Assembly (NCBI RefSeq): GCF_017498505.1
Contig: NZ_CP071798.1
Coordinates: 3,645,501 to 3,709,500, forward strand
Direction of reading: 5' to 3'
Length of the DNA: 64,000 nucleotides
Origin: Sporosarcina sp. Te-1
GTDB lineage: Bacteria > Bacillota > Bacilli > Bacillales_A > Planococcaceae
Position numbers and translations under genes: made by a program. The notes under the pieces were generated by a model. The model saw only the letters and a list, made by a program, of their open reading frames with translations. It did not search any database and had not been told where the DNA came from. Every line of letters begins with the position of its first letter. Position 1 is the stretch's first letter. Positions 1-7,900 of this stretch are shown here, piece after piece.

Positions 1-1
1 C

Positions 2-2737
2 GTCTACCAACAAGAGCTTGTAAATTATGGCTTGGGGTATGACGTCAACACGAAATTGAAAGCGTCTTATGAAGTGAAAGCAGGGGAAGAAATCGTAGCA
101 TCCGGCCAAGTGAAATTGGCACAGGACGGCTCCTACACTTTTGACCTGCCGGAACTAGATAAGGCGAACCACTCCGTCATCGTGAAATACGAAGACGCAG
201 CTGGCAATAAAGCGGAACAAATCATCTACAATGCAGGCGACCAAGTAGAAGACAAGGTCGACTACACAGTAAGCTTGGAAGCCGTTGAGCTTGAACTCGA
301 AGGCACAGAGCAACTGACAGTAATTGAAACAACAACAAAACCAGACGGCACGAAAGAAGAGAAGGATGTCACGGCAGAAGCGGAATTCGTCTCTGCGGAT
401 GAAACCATCGCAACTGTCGAGAACGGCCTTGTCACAGCAGTGGCGTCAGGTACGACAGACATCACAGTCACTTACAAAACATTCACGAAAACTATAACTG
501 TTGAAGTGAAAGAGCCGGTTCAAGGCGAAGATAAAGTGACATACACAGTAAACAAAATGAGCGTCAAACTCGGCGTTGACCAAACGGAGCAACTGATCGT
601 CACGAAGACGACAGAAAAACCGGATGGCACGGTCGTGGAAGAAGACGTGACAGATACTGGCAAGTACAGCGTCGTCAACAATACAATTGCGAAAATCCAC
701 AAAGGTCTCATCACGGCAATCAAACCGGGTAAAACGCAAGCTCGCGTTATGATTCCAGGACAAGAGACGATTTTCGTCGAAATCGAAGTGACAGCACAAG
801 CGAAAGATATCATTTCGTATTCCGTTAACAAAAAGAATTTGGTCCTCGGCGTTGGCCAGCAGGAACAACTGTATGTGACGCAAAAGACAGTGAAACCGGA
901 CGGCACAGTAGTTGAAAAAGACGTGACAGGCCAATTGCGCTATAACGTCGTCAACAACACGTACGCAACTGTCCAAAAAGGTGCAGTCACTGCGAAACAA
1001 GTAGGTATGACACAAGTCCGAATCCACAGCATTCCGGACCATGAAGACATCTATATCTACTTGGAAGTGGTGGAGCTGCCGCAAAACATCGTCACCTATT
1101 CTGCGAATAAAACCCATCTGACGATCGGGGAAGGCCAGCAGGAGCAATTGTATGTGACAGAAACAACAGTAACTCCGGACGGCGATGTCTATGAACGCGA
1201 CGTCACGGGTCTTGGCAAATACAATGTCATCGATAATACGGTCGCGACGGTAAAAAAGGGACTTGTCACAGCTGCAAAAGCAGGCAAATCCCAAGTCCGT
1301 ATCGTAATCAATGACAAAGAGACGCTTTATGTCTACTTGGAAGTAACGAAAGCGCCACAAAACAAAGTGTCCTATGACCTTAGCGAGACTGAACTTGTCC
1401 TCGCGGTCGGAGAGCAAAAGCAATTGAAAGTGAAGGAAACAACAGTTACACCAGATGGCAAAGTGACAGAACGTGACGCGACTGTCGATACAACGTTTGA
1501 AGTAGTCAATGACGCGATCGCATCCGTCCAAATGGGCCTAGTCACAGCAAAAGAAGCCGGCAAGACGCAAGTTCGTGTTGTATTGCCGAGCGGCGAAGCG
1601 ATTCTTGTTTATCTGGAAGTAGCTGGCGAAACAGCAGCACCTGATACTGTCACGTACGCCGTCAATCAAGACCAATTCGCCTTGAACGCAGGCGAAACGG
1701 CACAACTGACAGTAACCGAAACGACAACGAAAGCAGATGGAACAGCAACGGACCGTGATGTGACAAGCGAAGCGGTATTCACAAGCGCTGACCCGAGCAT
1801 CGCAACAGTCGAAAACGGCACGATCACAGCAGTTGGTGCCGGAACGACTAGCATCACAGCGACAGTCAAAGACTTCACTGCTACGATCGCATTAGAAGTG
1901 GCGGATGTACCGGAAGTTCCGGAAGTGCCAACTGAAACAGTCGAATACTCCGTGAATAAAACGGATGTCAACGTTGGAGTCGGCGAACAGGATCGCATCC
2001 TCGTTCTCGAAACAACAACAAAACCGAACGGCGATGTCACAATGCGCAATGTCACAGAAGAATCTTCGTTCGAAGTGGCGGACGCAAGCATTGCGGCGAT
2101 CGACCGTGGAACAGTCATCGGACTTGGTCTCGGCAGCACAAGCATCGCAGTTCGATACGCTGAGTTTTTCGAAACGGTGAACGTCACAGTTGACGGAGCA
2201 CCGGCCGTTCAATCACCGGCACAAAAAATCACGATGGACAGTATTGCTGCAGAGCTGGACAATAAAAAGGTGAAGCAAATTACGATTGATCTCTTCTCAG
2301 CGGAAGATACAGTCGAACTCGAAATTGAGGCAGCTACACTGGAAGCCATCAAACATTCGAAAAAGGACCTCATCCTTCAAAAAGATGGAGCGGTCTTCAC
2401 ATTCGAAGATGACGCAGTCAAAGAACTGCTCAATAATTCCGGTGGCGACGTGACGATTGTCATCACAAAATCGGACGCAAGCCATATCGAGGACGCTATC
2501 TCTGATATCTATACACTGGAATTTTACAGTGGCTTCGGAGACAGCAAACAATTGCTAAATCAATACAAGGAGGACATTGAAATCATCCTCCCAATCTATG
2601 AATCCAGCATGACGCGATCCAACAAAGTGGCTGTCCTGGACGTCACAACGAACCAAAAGTTGAAAGCGAAGTACAAAAAAGGCCAATTCGCATTTGAAAC
2701 TGAATATGCCGGAAGCTTCGTCGCAATCAACGACTAA
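2..2737 (+). CDS. large secreted surface protein with tandem bacterial Ig-like repeats (5' end outside window)
   Basis: The reading frame is open to the left edge, so this is only the C-terminal part, about 910 residues. It holds at least seven tandem repeats of about 90 residues. Each starts with a segment like VTYTVNKMSVKLGV, then a Q-L-x-V-T-x-T-T-x-K-P-D-G stretch with D-V-T, and ends in a G-x-x-T-x-x-x-V strand. This is the pattern of Big_2-type Ig-like domains in Gram-positive surface proteins. After the repeats a roughly 175-residue non-repeat tail, rich in charged residues, ends the protein without SLH or LPXTG motifs, so any anchor must lie upstream. The role is probably structural or adhesive at the cell surface. 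The family is clear at domain level; the full protein cannot be named. Confidence 0.8.
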   Translation, partial: VYQQELVNYGLGYDVNTKLKASYEVKAGEEIVASGQVKLAQDGSYTFDLPELDKANHSVIVKYEDAAGNKAEQIIYNAGDQVEDKVDYTVSLEAVELELEGTEQLTVIETTTKPDGTKEEKDVTAEAEFVSADETIATVENGLVTAVASGTTDITVTYKTFTKTITVEVKEPVQGEDKVTYTVNKMSVKLGVDQTEQLIVTKTTEKPDGTVVEEDVTDTGKYSVVNNTIAKIHKGLITAIKPGKTQARVMIPGQETIFVEIEVTAQAKDIISYSVNKKNLVLGVGQQEQLYVTQKTVKPDGTVVEKDVTGQLRYNVVNNTYATVQKGAVTAKQVGMTQVRIHSIPDHEDIYIYLEVVELPQNIVTYSANKTHLTIGEGQQEQLYVTETTVTPDGDVYERDVTGLGKYNVIDNTVATVKKGLVTAAKAGKSQVRIVINDKETLYVYLEVTKAPQNKVSYDLSETELVLAVGEQKQLKVKETTVTPDGKVTERDATVDTTFEVVNDAIASVQMGLVTAKEAGKTQVRVVLPSGEAILVYLEVAGETAAPDTVTYAVNQDQFALNAGETAQLTVTETTTKADGTATDRDVTSEAVFTSADPSIATVENGTITAVGAGTTSITATVKDFTATIALEVADVPEVPEVPTETVEYSVNKTDVNVGVGEQDRILVLETTTKPNGDVTMRNVTEESSFEVADASIAAIDRGTVIGLGLGSTSIAVRYAEFFETVNVTVDGAPAVQSPAQKITMDSIAAELDNKKVKQITIDLFSAEDTVELEIEAATLEAIKHSKKDLILQKDGAVFTFEDDAVKELLNNSGGDVTIVITKSDASHIEDAISDIYTLEFYSGFGDSKQLLNQYKEDIEIILPIYESSMTRSNKVAVLDVTTNQKLKAKYKKGQFAFETEYAGSFVAIND

Positions 2738-2741
2738 TCCA

Positions 2742-2780
2742 AAACAGCCTTTCTCCGCAAATAGGAGAAAGGCTGTTTTT
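2742..2780 (+). terminator. Rho-independent terminator of the Ig-repeat protein
   Basis: A long stem (aaacagcctttctcc paired with ggagaaaggctgttt) with a short loop is followed by a T-run, starting five bases after the stop codon. Confidence 0.9.
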
Positions 2781-2864
2781 CAGTTTAGGAGACATGGAAT
2801 CGTGTATACTATCTGTAAGACTACTAGACCCATAGACACCTGGAGACAGAAAGGAAGTGTACAC

Positions 2865-3482
2865 ATGACCAGAAAAGCCGAACAGCTCATCGATCAAAAA
2901 ACAGCGAATAACAACCGTTCCCGATTCGGCAGCCAAAAGAAAAAATATAAGACGACGACTAAACCGCAAACCGACTACGTCGTACTCGACTTCGAAACGA
3001 CCGGTTTCCGGGCAGGCGCAGACCGCATCATTCAAATCGGCGCATTAAAATTCATTAACCATGAACAAATTGAATACTTCAATACCTTCATCAACCCGGA
3101 GCGCTACATTCCACCAAACATTACACGACTCACCGGCATTTCAAACGAAATGGTCGAATGGGCTCCCACTATTGAAAATAAAATCGACGAGCTCATCGAA
3201 TTCATTGACAATCTGCCAATTATCGCGCACAACGCCGCCTTCGACATGAGTTTCCTCTACGCCCTCGATAATCTCGAAGGCATTGAAATCCCGGCCTACA
3301 CGGTGATCGACACCGTTAAACTCGCGCGAAAAACCATTACAGAAACACCGAATCACAAACTGACGACCCTCACAAAATACCTGCAACTCGAACACGATGC
3401 CCACGACGCAATCGGCGACTGTCTCGCCACCGCTGCCATCTATCAGTACTGCACCAACGCCAACGACCCTCATACTGCTTGA
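2865..3482 (+). CDS. DEDDh-family 3'-5' exonuclease (DnaQ-like)
   Basis: About 205 residues. The motifs of DnaQ/PolC-epsilon type exonucleases are in order: ExoI DFETTG near residue 45, ExoII HNAAFDMSF, and ExoIII H-D-A-x-G-D-C-L-A near the C-terminus. These give the D-E-D-D residues and catalytic His that bind two metal ions. A basic tail of about 40 residues precedes the domain. The start is set at the ATG at 2865 because AGGAAG lies seven bases upstream; a longer frame begins inside the preceding gene and lacks a ribosome site. A TATACT box at 2805-2810 could be its -10. Likely role is DNA end trimming in repair or replication. The substrate cannot be told from sequence. Confidence 0.88.
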   Translation: MTRKAEQLIDQKTANNNRSRFGSQKKKYKTTTKPQTDYVVLDFETTGFRAGADRIIQIGALKFINHEQIEYFNTFINPERYIPPNITRLTGISNEMVEWAPTIENKIDELIEFIDNLPIIAHNAAFDMSFLYALDNLEGIEIPAYTVIDTVKLARKTITETPNHKLTTLTKYLQLEHDAHDAIGDCLATAAIYQYCTNANDPHTA

Positions 3483-3501
3483 GGATTGTTGGCGTTTTTT
3501 T
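3455..3501 (+). terminator. terminator overlapping the end of the exonuclease gene
   Basis: The 5' arm (3455-3472, inside the last codons) pairs with 3480-3495, followed by a T-run at 3494-3501. The stop codon lies in the hairpin. Confidence 0.85.
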
Positions 3502-3534
3502 ATGTATATTCTATGATCAATCGAACCGCTATCT

Positions 3535-3667
3535 GCGCATAAATCCATAGGAAGCGCGCATACCGGTCCCGCATCCGCGCATACCCACTGAAATTCCGCG
3601 CTAAAACCCCTCATTCCCGCGCATAATAAGCTTGAGACCGCGCATAAACCCGGTACACCCGCGCATA
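3535..3667 (+). repeat. GCGCATA array 1: seven cores at exactly 21-bp spacing
   Basis: GCGCATA cores start at 3535, 3556, 3577, 3598 (variant GCGCTA), 3619, 3640 and 3661: six steps of exactly 21 bp. The 14 bases between cores vary. The core is often preceded by CC and followed by A/C-CC. No gene lies here. The array sits between the exonuclease terminator and the NERD gene. Confidence 0.95.
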
Positions 3668-3834
3668 CCCAAACTCAACCCTAGCAAGAAATTCTTCAAA
3701 ACAGCAGTCATCGGACCTCATGTGACACCTAGTAACTAAACCTTGAATGGTCAAAAGCATTTAGCACGAAATAGTCTGTTCAACAACCTAGCGCTTCCCC
3801 GCGGATCATCTATCTCCCTCCAACAAGACCGGCC

Positions 3835-3967
3835 GCGCATAAATCCACCCAAAGCACGCATACCGTTCCCGTATCCGCGCATATCCACTGAAATTCCGCG
3901 CTAAAATCCCTCATTCCCGCGCATAACGAGCTTGAGACCGCCCATAAACCAAGTGCATCCGCGTATA
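3835..3967 (+). repeat. GCGCATA array 2: duplicated copy of array 1
   Basis: Cores or degenerate cores at 3835, 3856 (ACGCATA), 3877, 3898 (GCGCTA), 3919, 3940 (GCCCATA) and 3961 (GCGTATA), again in 21-bp steps. Every core is exactly 300 bp after its partner in array 1, and the inter-core bases are largely the same, so this is a diverged direct duplication. The flanking stretch around 3745-3812 also resembles 3979-4055. Confidence 0.93.
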
Positions 3968-4220
3968 AACCTGTCCGTTAGAATGCCAAAAGCATTCAGC
4001 GCGAACGAAATATAGCAATAACCTATCGCATTCCCACGAACCAATAATGCTCTATCAGTACTATAAAAACTCTTGACCCCCTCAAATCCTGGATTTACCC
4101 CCAAAATCCCCTTGAAAACTTCGATTTGCCTCAAAACAGCCCCTGATAATTCGACCTTCATCCAAACCCTTCCAATTAGGCTGATAAGCTACTAAACTAT
4201 AGAGGAAGGAGGTAAAGTAA

Positions 4221-5195
4221 ATGATCTATAAAAAACGGAAAATACCAACTAGATTGCAAGCCCTTCTCGCACTCGATCGACGACTCCCCCTAAACCACCC
4301 GCTCAAACGGCAAATCGCCCAGCAAATATACGACCGGCAAGCAGGCTTCGCAGGAGAACTGGAATACGATAAATACTTAAAAGAGTTCAGGCCCTCGTAT
4401 CCTCATGCCATTCTGCATGACGTTACCCTGCGCCAAGACGGTATTTACTTTCAAATAGATTCCGTTTTAATCACCCCTAATGAAGTCATCCTATCGGAAA
4501 TCAAAAATATCGCAGGACGAGTCATTGTAAAACCCAACCCACTCCAATTCATTAAAGAATCTCCAACAGGTGAGAGAGCAGCCATGCGAAATCCCGTTAC
4601 GGAACTAGAGCGGAAAACGCAATTGCTGACAAAATGGATGCGAGAGCGGCGGATTGACATGCCCATCCGTTGCCTGGTCGTCTTTGCTTACGAAAATGAA
4701 TTAGTCATTGATGCGAAATCCCCCGTAGACATCTTATTTACGTACGACGTCCCGATCTACTTACGGCAGCTCGACGTTCAGCAACACATCTCCAGCCGTC
4801 AACTTCACACCATCGCCCGCGCAATGAAACAAAGCGATTGCTCATTTATCACTACACCACTAGCACAAACTTACAAGCTGGACCCGGCAGAAATAAAACC
4901 GGGAATCCAATGCCAGCATTGTGATCATACGGGCATGCGATGGAACAAAGGCACTTGGCATTGTCCAAAGTGTCAGCACCTTACTAGGGAGGGACATGTC
5001 GAAGCAATCACGGACTGGTTTCTACTAATGGATAACAAATTAACAAATCAGCAATTCTGCAACTTTATCGGTGCTCCTAACCGCCACATTGCAAGAAGAT
5101 TGCTAATGAGCAGTGGACTTCAACTTGTAGGTATACGCAAATCCGCACACTATGTCAGAAAACAGGAACAAGAGGGGGAGGCAGGCGGCGTATAA
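4221..5195 (+). CDS. NERD domain protein with C-terminal zinc ribbon
   Basis: 324 residues. Residues 40-150 match the NERD (nuclease-related) domain: a G-E-L-x-x-D segment, then F-Q-I-D-S-V-L-I-T and I-L-S-E-I-K-N, which carry the D...E-x-K pattern of PD-(D/E)XK folds. Near residue 233 a C-x-x-C ... C-x-x-C pair (CQHCDHTGMRW...HCPKC) predicts a zinc ribbon, followed by a basic C-terminal domain. An AGGAGG site at 4207-4213 supports the ATG at 4221. The gene stands alone, flanked on both sides by GCGCATA arrays (3535-3967 and 5302-5433). NERD proteins are presumed to act on nucleic acid; no specific function is established for this one. Confidence 0.85.
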   Translation: MIYKKRKIPTRLQALLALDRRLPLNHPLKRQIAQQIYDRQAGFAGELEYDKYLKEFRPSYPHAILHDVTLRQDGIYFQIDSVLITPNEVILSEIKNIAGRVIVKPNPLQFIKESPTGERAAMRNPVTELERKTQLLTKWMRERRIDMPIRCLVVFAYENELVIDAKSPVDILFTYDVPIYLRQLDVQQHISSRQLHTIARAMKQSDCSFITTPLAQTYKLDPAEIKPGIQCQHCDHTGMRWNKGTWHCPKCQHLTREGHVEAITDWFLLMDNKLTNQQFCNFIGAPNRHIARRLLMSSGLQLVGIRKSAHYVRKQEQEGEAGGV

Positions 5196-5218
5196 TCCGA
5201 ACTCCTCATGACGCATTT

Positions 5219-5245
5219 CGCTCCTATGCCAGGAGCGTTTTTTTT
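5219..5245 (+). terminator. terminator after the NERD gene
   Basis: Stem CGCTCCT/AGGAGCG with a five-base loop, followed by eight Ts. Confidence 0.9.
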
Positions 5246-5301
5246 ATTTGTCAAAACCATTCAGCGCGCCGGTATGAGTCGTCATATTCGGATGCCGATC
5301 C

Positions 5302-5433
5302 GCGCATAAAACAATCCAATCCGCGCATAACCCCTTGGAATCGCGCATACCCGGCCAATTTCCGCGCATAAGCAACACACAAGTGCGCATATCTCCTCCT
5401 AAATCGCGCATAACCAGCTCCCACCCGCGCATA
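5302..5433 (+). repeat. GCGCATA array 3: seven cores
   Basis: Cores at 5302, 5323, 5343, 5364, 5385, 5406 and 5427. Steps are 21 bp except one of 20 bp (5323 to 5343). The upstream flank (about 5251-5268, TCAAAACCATTCAGCGCG) resembles the flank between arrays 1 and 2, so the flank may belong to the repeat unit. Confidence 0.94.
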
Positions 5434-5469
5434 AGCTCCCATCCATCAAACTCCCCCAACAAAATCCCC

Positions 5470-5498
5470 CTCCCAAACGTTGCCGTATCCTGTATAAT
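5470..5498 (+). promoter_or_regulatory. probable promoter of yhdT-panF
   Basis: TATAAT at 5493-5498 with a poor -35 (CTCCCA, 17-bp spacer). The same CCTGTATAATCAA sequence precedes the EamA gene (10813-10825), where the -35 position reads TTCCCA. Confidence 0.45.
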
Positions 5499-5584
5499 CA
5501 AACCCGTAGACCATAAATATCAACTAGAAACAGTCAACTTTACATTCGGCGCATATCCAATTCCGATAGAAAGGAGCACCAAAC

Positions 5585-5908
5585 ATGTCCCGCAAACAAA
5601 CGGACAACACGCAAACAACCGACCCGCGCTTCAAGATTGCGCACCGCGAAGCGATCATCGGCCTCGCACTCGCCGTCTTCAATTTCGTCTGGTGGTTCGG
5701 CTTTGCCTACGGACTCGGCTCGCGCTCACCCGAGGACTACACCTACATCTGGGGCTTGCCGGACTGGTTCTTCTATAGTTGCGTGCTCGGCTTTATCATC
5801 ATGTGCATTCTCGTCATCGTCATTACGAAATTTGTCCTGAAAGAAGTGCCGCTGGATGCGGAGCCAAGCCATATGGACCAACCGAAGGAGGGGCCGGAAA
5901 AACAATGA
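5585..5908 (+). CDS. yhdT: YhdT-family (DUF997) small membrane protein
   Basis: 107 residues with two predicted membrane helices, around residues 24-45 and 61-85, joined by a tryptophan-rich loop (IWGLPDWFFYS). This matches the YhdT/DUF997 family, nearly always encoded directly before panF. An AGGAG site lies six bases before the ATG. The stop codon overlaps the panF start by four bases (ATGA), so the two are translationally coupled. In this family the protein is taken to be an accessory subunit of the PanF symporter; that role is inferred from context. Confidence 0.9.
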   Translation: MSRKQTDNTQTTDPRFKIAHREAIIGLALAVFNFVWWFGFAYGLGSRSPEDYTYIWGLPDWFFYSCVLGFIIMCILVIVITKFVLKEVPLDAEPSHMDQPKEGPEKQ

Positions 5909-7347
5909 ATATCGGAGTTATCATCCCGCTCGTCATCTTTTTAATCGGGATATTCGCAATCGGCTTTATCGCCTCCAAACAAATGAGCGGGGAAGGGGGC
6001 TTCCTGCAGCAATACTTCCTCGGCGGACGGGAACTCGGCGGTTTCGTTCTCGCCATGACGATGGTTGCCACGTACGGAAGCGCCTCCAGTTTCCTTGGGG
6101 GTCCCGGCACCGCGTACACGGTCGGCTTCGGATGGATCCTGCTCGCCATGACCCAAGTCGTCACCGGCTATTTCGTCTTGCTGATTTTAGGGAAAAAATT
6201 CGCCATCCTGGGCCGCAAGTATAACGCTGTCACCATGATCGACTTCCTGAAAGTGCGCTACAACAGCCCGCTCGTTGCGATCTTATCCGCTATCGCTATT
6301 ATTGTCTTCTTATTTTCCGCGATGACCGCACAATGGGTGGGAGGAGGACGGCTGATCGAGTCGCTCACAGGGCTTCAATACACGACGGCGCTCTTCATTT
6401 TTGCGATATCCGTCCTCGTCTATGTGACGATCGGCGGCTTTCGTGCCGTCGCGCTCACCGATGCAGTCCAAGGCGCTGTCATGGTGATCGGCACACTGGT
6501 CTTGCTTATCGGTGTTATTATCGCGGGCGGCGGGGTCCCGGCAATCATGCAGGATTTAATCAATGAAAACCCACGGCTCGTCACGCCATATGGAGCGGAT
6601 GGAACGCTAACCGCCGCCTACGTATCCTCGTTCTGGATCCTCGTCGGCGTTGGGGTTGTCGGGCTGCCGCAAATGGCGGTCCGCGCCATGAGTTATAAAA
6701 GCTCCCGCGCGATGCACCGGGCACTCGTTATCGGAACTATCGTCACCGGATTCATCATGCTCAACATGCACCTGATCGGCGTCTTCGCACGTCCCATCAT
6801 GCCTGGCATTGACATCGGGGACAAGGTGATTCCGCTCGTCGCGCTCGAGGTACTCCCGCCATGGCTTGCCGGCGTTGTCCTCGCAGCCCCGATGGCAGCG
6901 ATCATGTCCACTGTCGACTCGCTATTGCTGCTCGTCAGCTCGGCCATCGTCAAAGATGTTTATTTGAATTTCATCAAACCGGACGCGAGCGAAACAACCG
7001 TCAAACGGATGAGCTTCGGGGTTACCGGCATTCTGGGCATCATCGTCTTCCTGTTCGCCCTGCAGCCGCCTGACCTGCTCATCTTCCTGAATTTGTTCGC
7101 CTTCGGTGGACTCGAGGCCGCCTTCATCTGGCCCGTCGTCCTTGGACTGTATTGGAAATATGGCAATAAATACGGTGCGATTCTGAGCATGATTACCGGG
7201 ATCGTCGCCTACATCGCCATTCATTTCTACAACACCGCGAACGGCAACCTGCTCGGCGTTCATACCGTCACGATTCCCGTTGTCCTGTCGTTCGTTGCCT
7301 ATATTATCGGCTCCATCGCCATCGAGCGGAAGGCCTTCAGATATTAA
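5905..7347 (+). CDS. panF: sodium/pantothenate symporter PanF
   Basis: 480 residues with about 13 membrane helices, of the sodium:solute symporter family. PanF-like features include the N-terminal S-x-x-Y-F-L-G-G-R stretch near residue 35, the G-S-A-S-S-F-L-G-G-P-G motif of helix 2, and the M-A-A-I-M-S-T-V-D-S-x-L-L segment that lines the sodium site. It imports pantothenate with Na+ for coenzyme A synthesis. The start at 5905 overlaps the yhdT stop, with GGAGGGG upstream; the longer open frame from 5779 is not used. It forms a two-gene operon with yhdT and ends before the large inverted repeat at 7416-7466. Confidence 0.95.
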   Translation: MNIGVIIPLVIFLIGIFAIGFIASKQMSGEGGFLQQYFLGGRELGGFVLAMTMVATYGSASSFLGGPGTAYTVGFGWILLAMTQVVTGYFVLLILGKKFAILGRKYNAVTMIDFLKVRYNSPLVAILSAIAIIVFLFSAMTAQWVGGGRLIESLTGLQYTTALFIFAISVLVYVTIGGFRAVALTDAVQGAVMVIGTLVLLIGVIIAGGGVPAIMQDLINENPRLVTPYGADGTLTAAYVSSFWILVGVGVVGLPQMAVRAMSYKSSRAMHRALVIGTIVTGFIMLNMHLIGVFARPIMPGIDIGDKVIPLVALEVLPPWLAGVVLAAPMAAIMSTVDSLLLLVSSAIVKDVYLNFIKPDASETTVKRMSFGVTGILGIIVFLFALQPPDLLIFLNLFAFGGLEAAFIWPVVLGLYWKYGNKYGAILSMITGIVAYIAIHFYNTANGNLLGVHTVTIPVVLSFVAYIIGSIAIERKAFRY

Positions 7348-7415
7348 ATCGCAAATGGTGCCCGGACCATCAAAATTCGTGAAATAAGAAAAGGGGTTGT
7401 CCAATAAGTCCCTAA

Positions 7416-7466
7416 AATAAAAACTGGTGACGGAAAAAATCTTGCTTTCCGTCACCAGTTTTTATT
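7416..7466. terminator. 21-bp perfect inverted repeat, terminator of panF and end of an IS remnant
   Basis: 7416-7436 and 7446-7466 are perfect reverse complements (core ACTGGTGACGGAAA) around a nine-base loop, with A- and T-rich tails on both sides. It lies between GGGGTTGTCCAATAAGTCCC at 7393-7412, which resembles an IS1182-type end, and the transposase remnant. Confidence 0.75.
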
Positions 7467-7700
7467 ATTTTGTCGTTAGGGAGTGAAAGCAGCTGGCGGA
7501 TGCCGGCCAATCAGCAGGCGTGGGCCAATGCCACAATCCCGAACTCTGCATGCACCTTATCGAGGTCCCACAGTGAAAACCTGCGGAACGACCGATTGCC
7601 CTTAGTGTGCCCGAACATGCTTTCCACCTCGTTCTTCCGTCAAGTGTAGATGCCTGTTCACATTCAAGGGCCTCTTTTGCCGTCGCCTTCATCTCTTCAA
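7465..7700 (-). pseudogene. IS1182-like transposase C-terminal fragment, frameshifted
   Basis: Read on the minus strand, one frame gives MKATAKEALECEQAS. After a frameshift another gives NEVESMFGHTKGNRSFRRF and then DLDKVHAEFGIVALAH, which is the C-terminal signature of IS1182-type DDE transposases (the VE..FG..K.NR..RRF block). At least one frameshift and one in-frame stop follow. It cannot make a working enzyme. Confidence 0.7.
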
Positions 7701-7768
7701 ATACCGTGTTTCACGGATAGCATCCGCCCGTAACGGAAATCCATTGGCCACCACCTGTTAATGTAAGA

Positions 7769-7818
7769 CAAAAAAAGCTGAACCAGAAAGCCAATTTTCA
7801 TCGACTATCTGGACAGCT
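7769..7818 (-). terminator. terminator of the 5'-nucleotidase gene
   Basis: On the minus strand an imperfect stem pairs AGCTGTCCAGATAG with CTTTCTGGTTCAGCT and is followed by a seven-base T-run (A-run on the plus strand). Confidence 0.65.
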
Positions 7819-7900
7819 CCTTTTTCTAGCCATTCCACAGATATGAAAGCAGTCTATCGCCGTCCATATCTTGGTTGTTTCAAATTCCACGCACACTCTA

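Larger units (their letters stand above)
7392..7740 (-). mobile_element. IS1182-family remnant, 3' end only
   Basis: A transposase C-terminal fragment on the minus strand sits next to an IS end-like sequence (GGGGTTGTCC at 7394-7403). Only the right end remains; the upstream part of the element is missing. It lies between panF and the 5'-nucleotidase gene. Confidence 0.65.

Noticed and set aside
446-1531. 361-residue minus-strand ORF inside the Ig-repeat gene
   Set aside because: Antisense shadow of a repetitive gene with biased codon use; cysteine-rich nonsense composition and no ribosome site.
3535-3967. CRISPR array
   Set aside because: The conserved core is only 7 bp, spacers are 14 bases, and there are no cas genes or leader.
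5244-5501. Minus-strand ORFs with MRG/CAD heptapeptides over the GCGCATA arrays (also 3901-4161 and 39440-39793)
   Set aside because: Open frames arise because 21 is a multiple of three. They lack ribosome sites, and 20-bp steps shift the frame inside arrays, so they are by-products of the DNA repeat.
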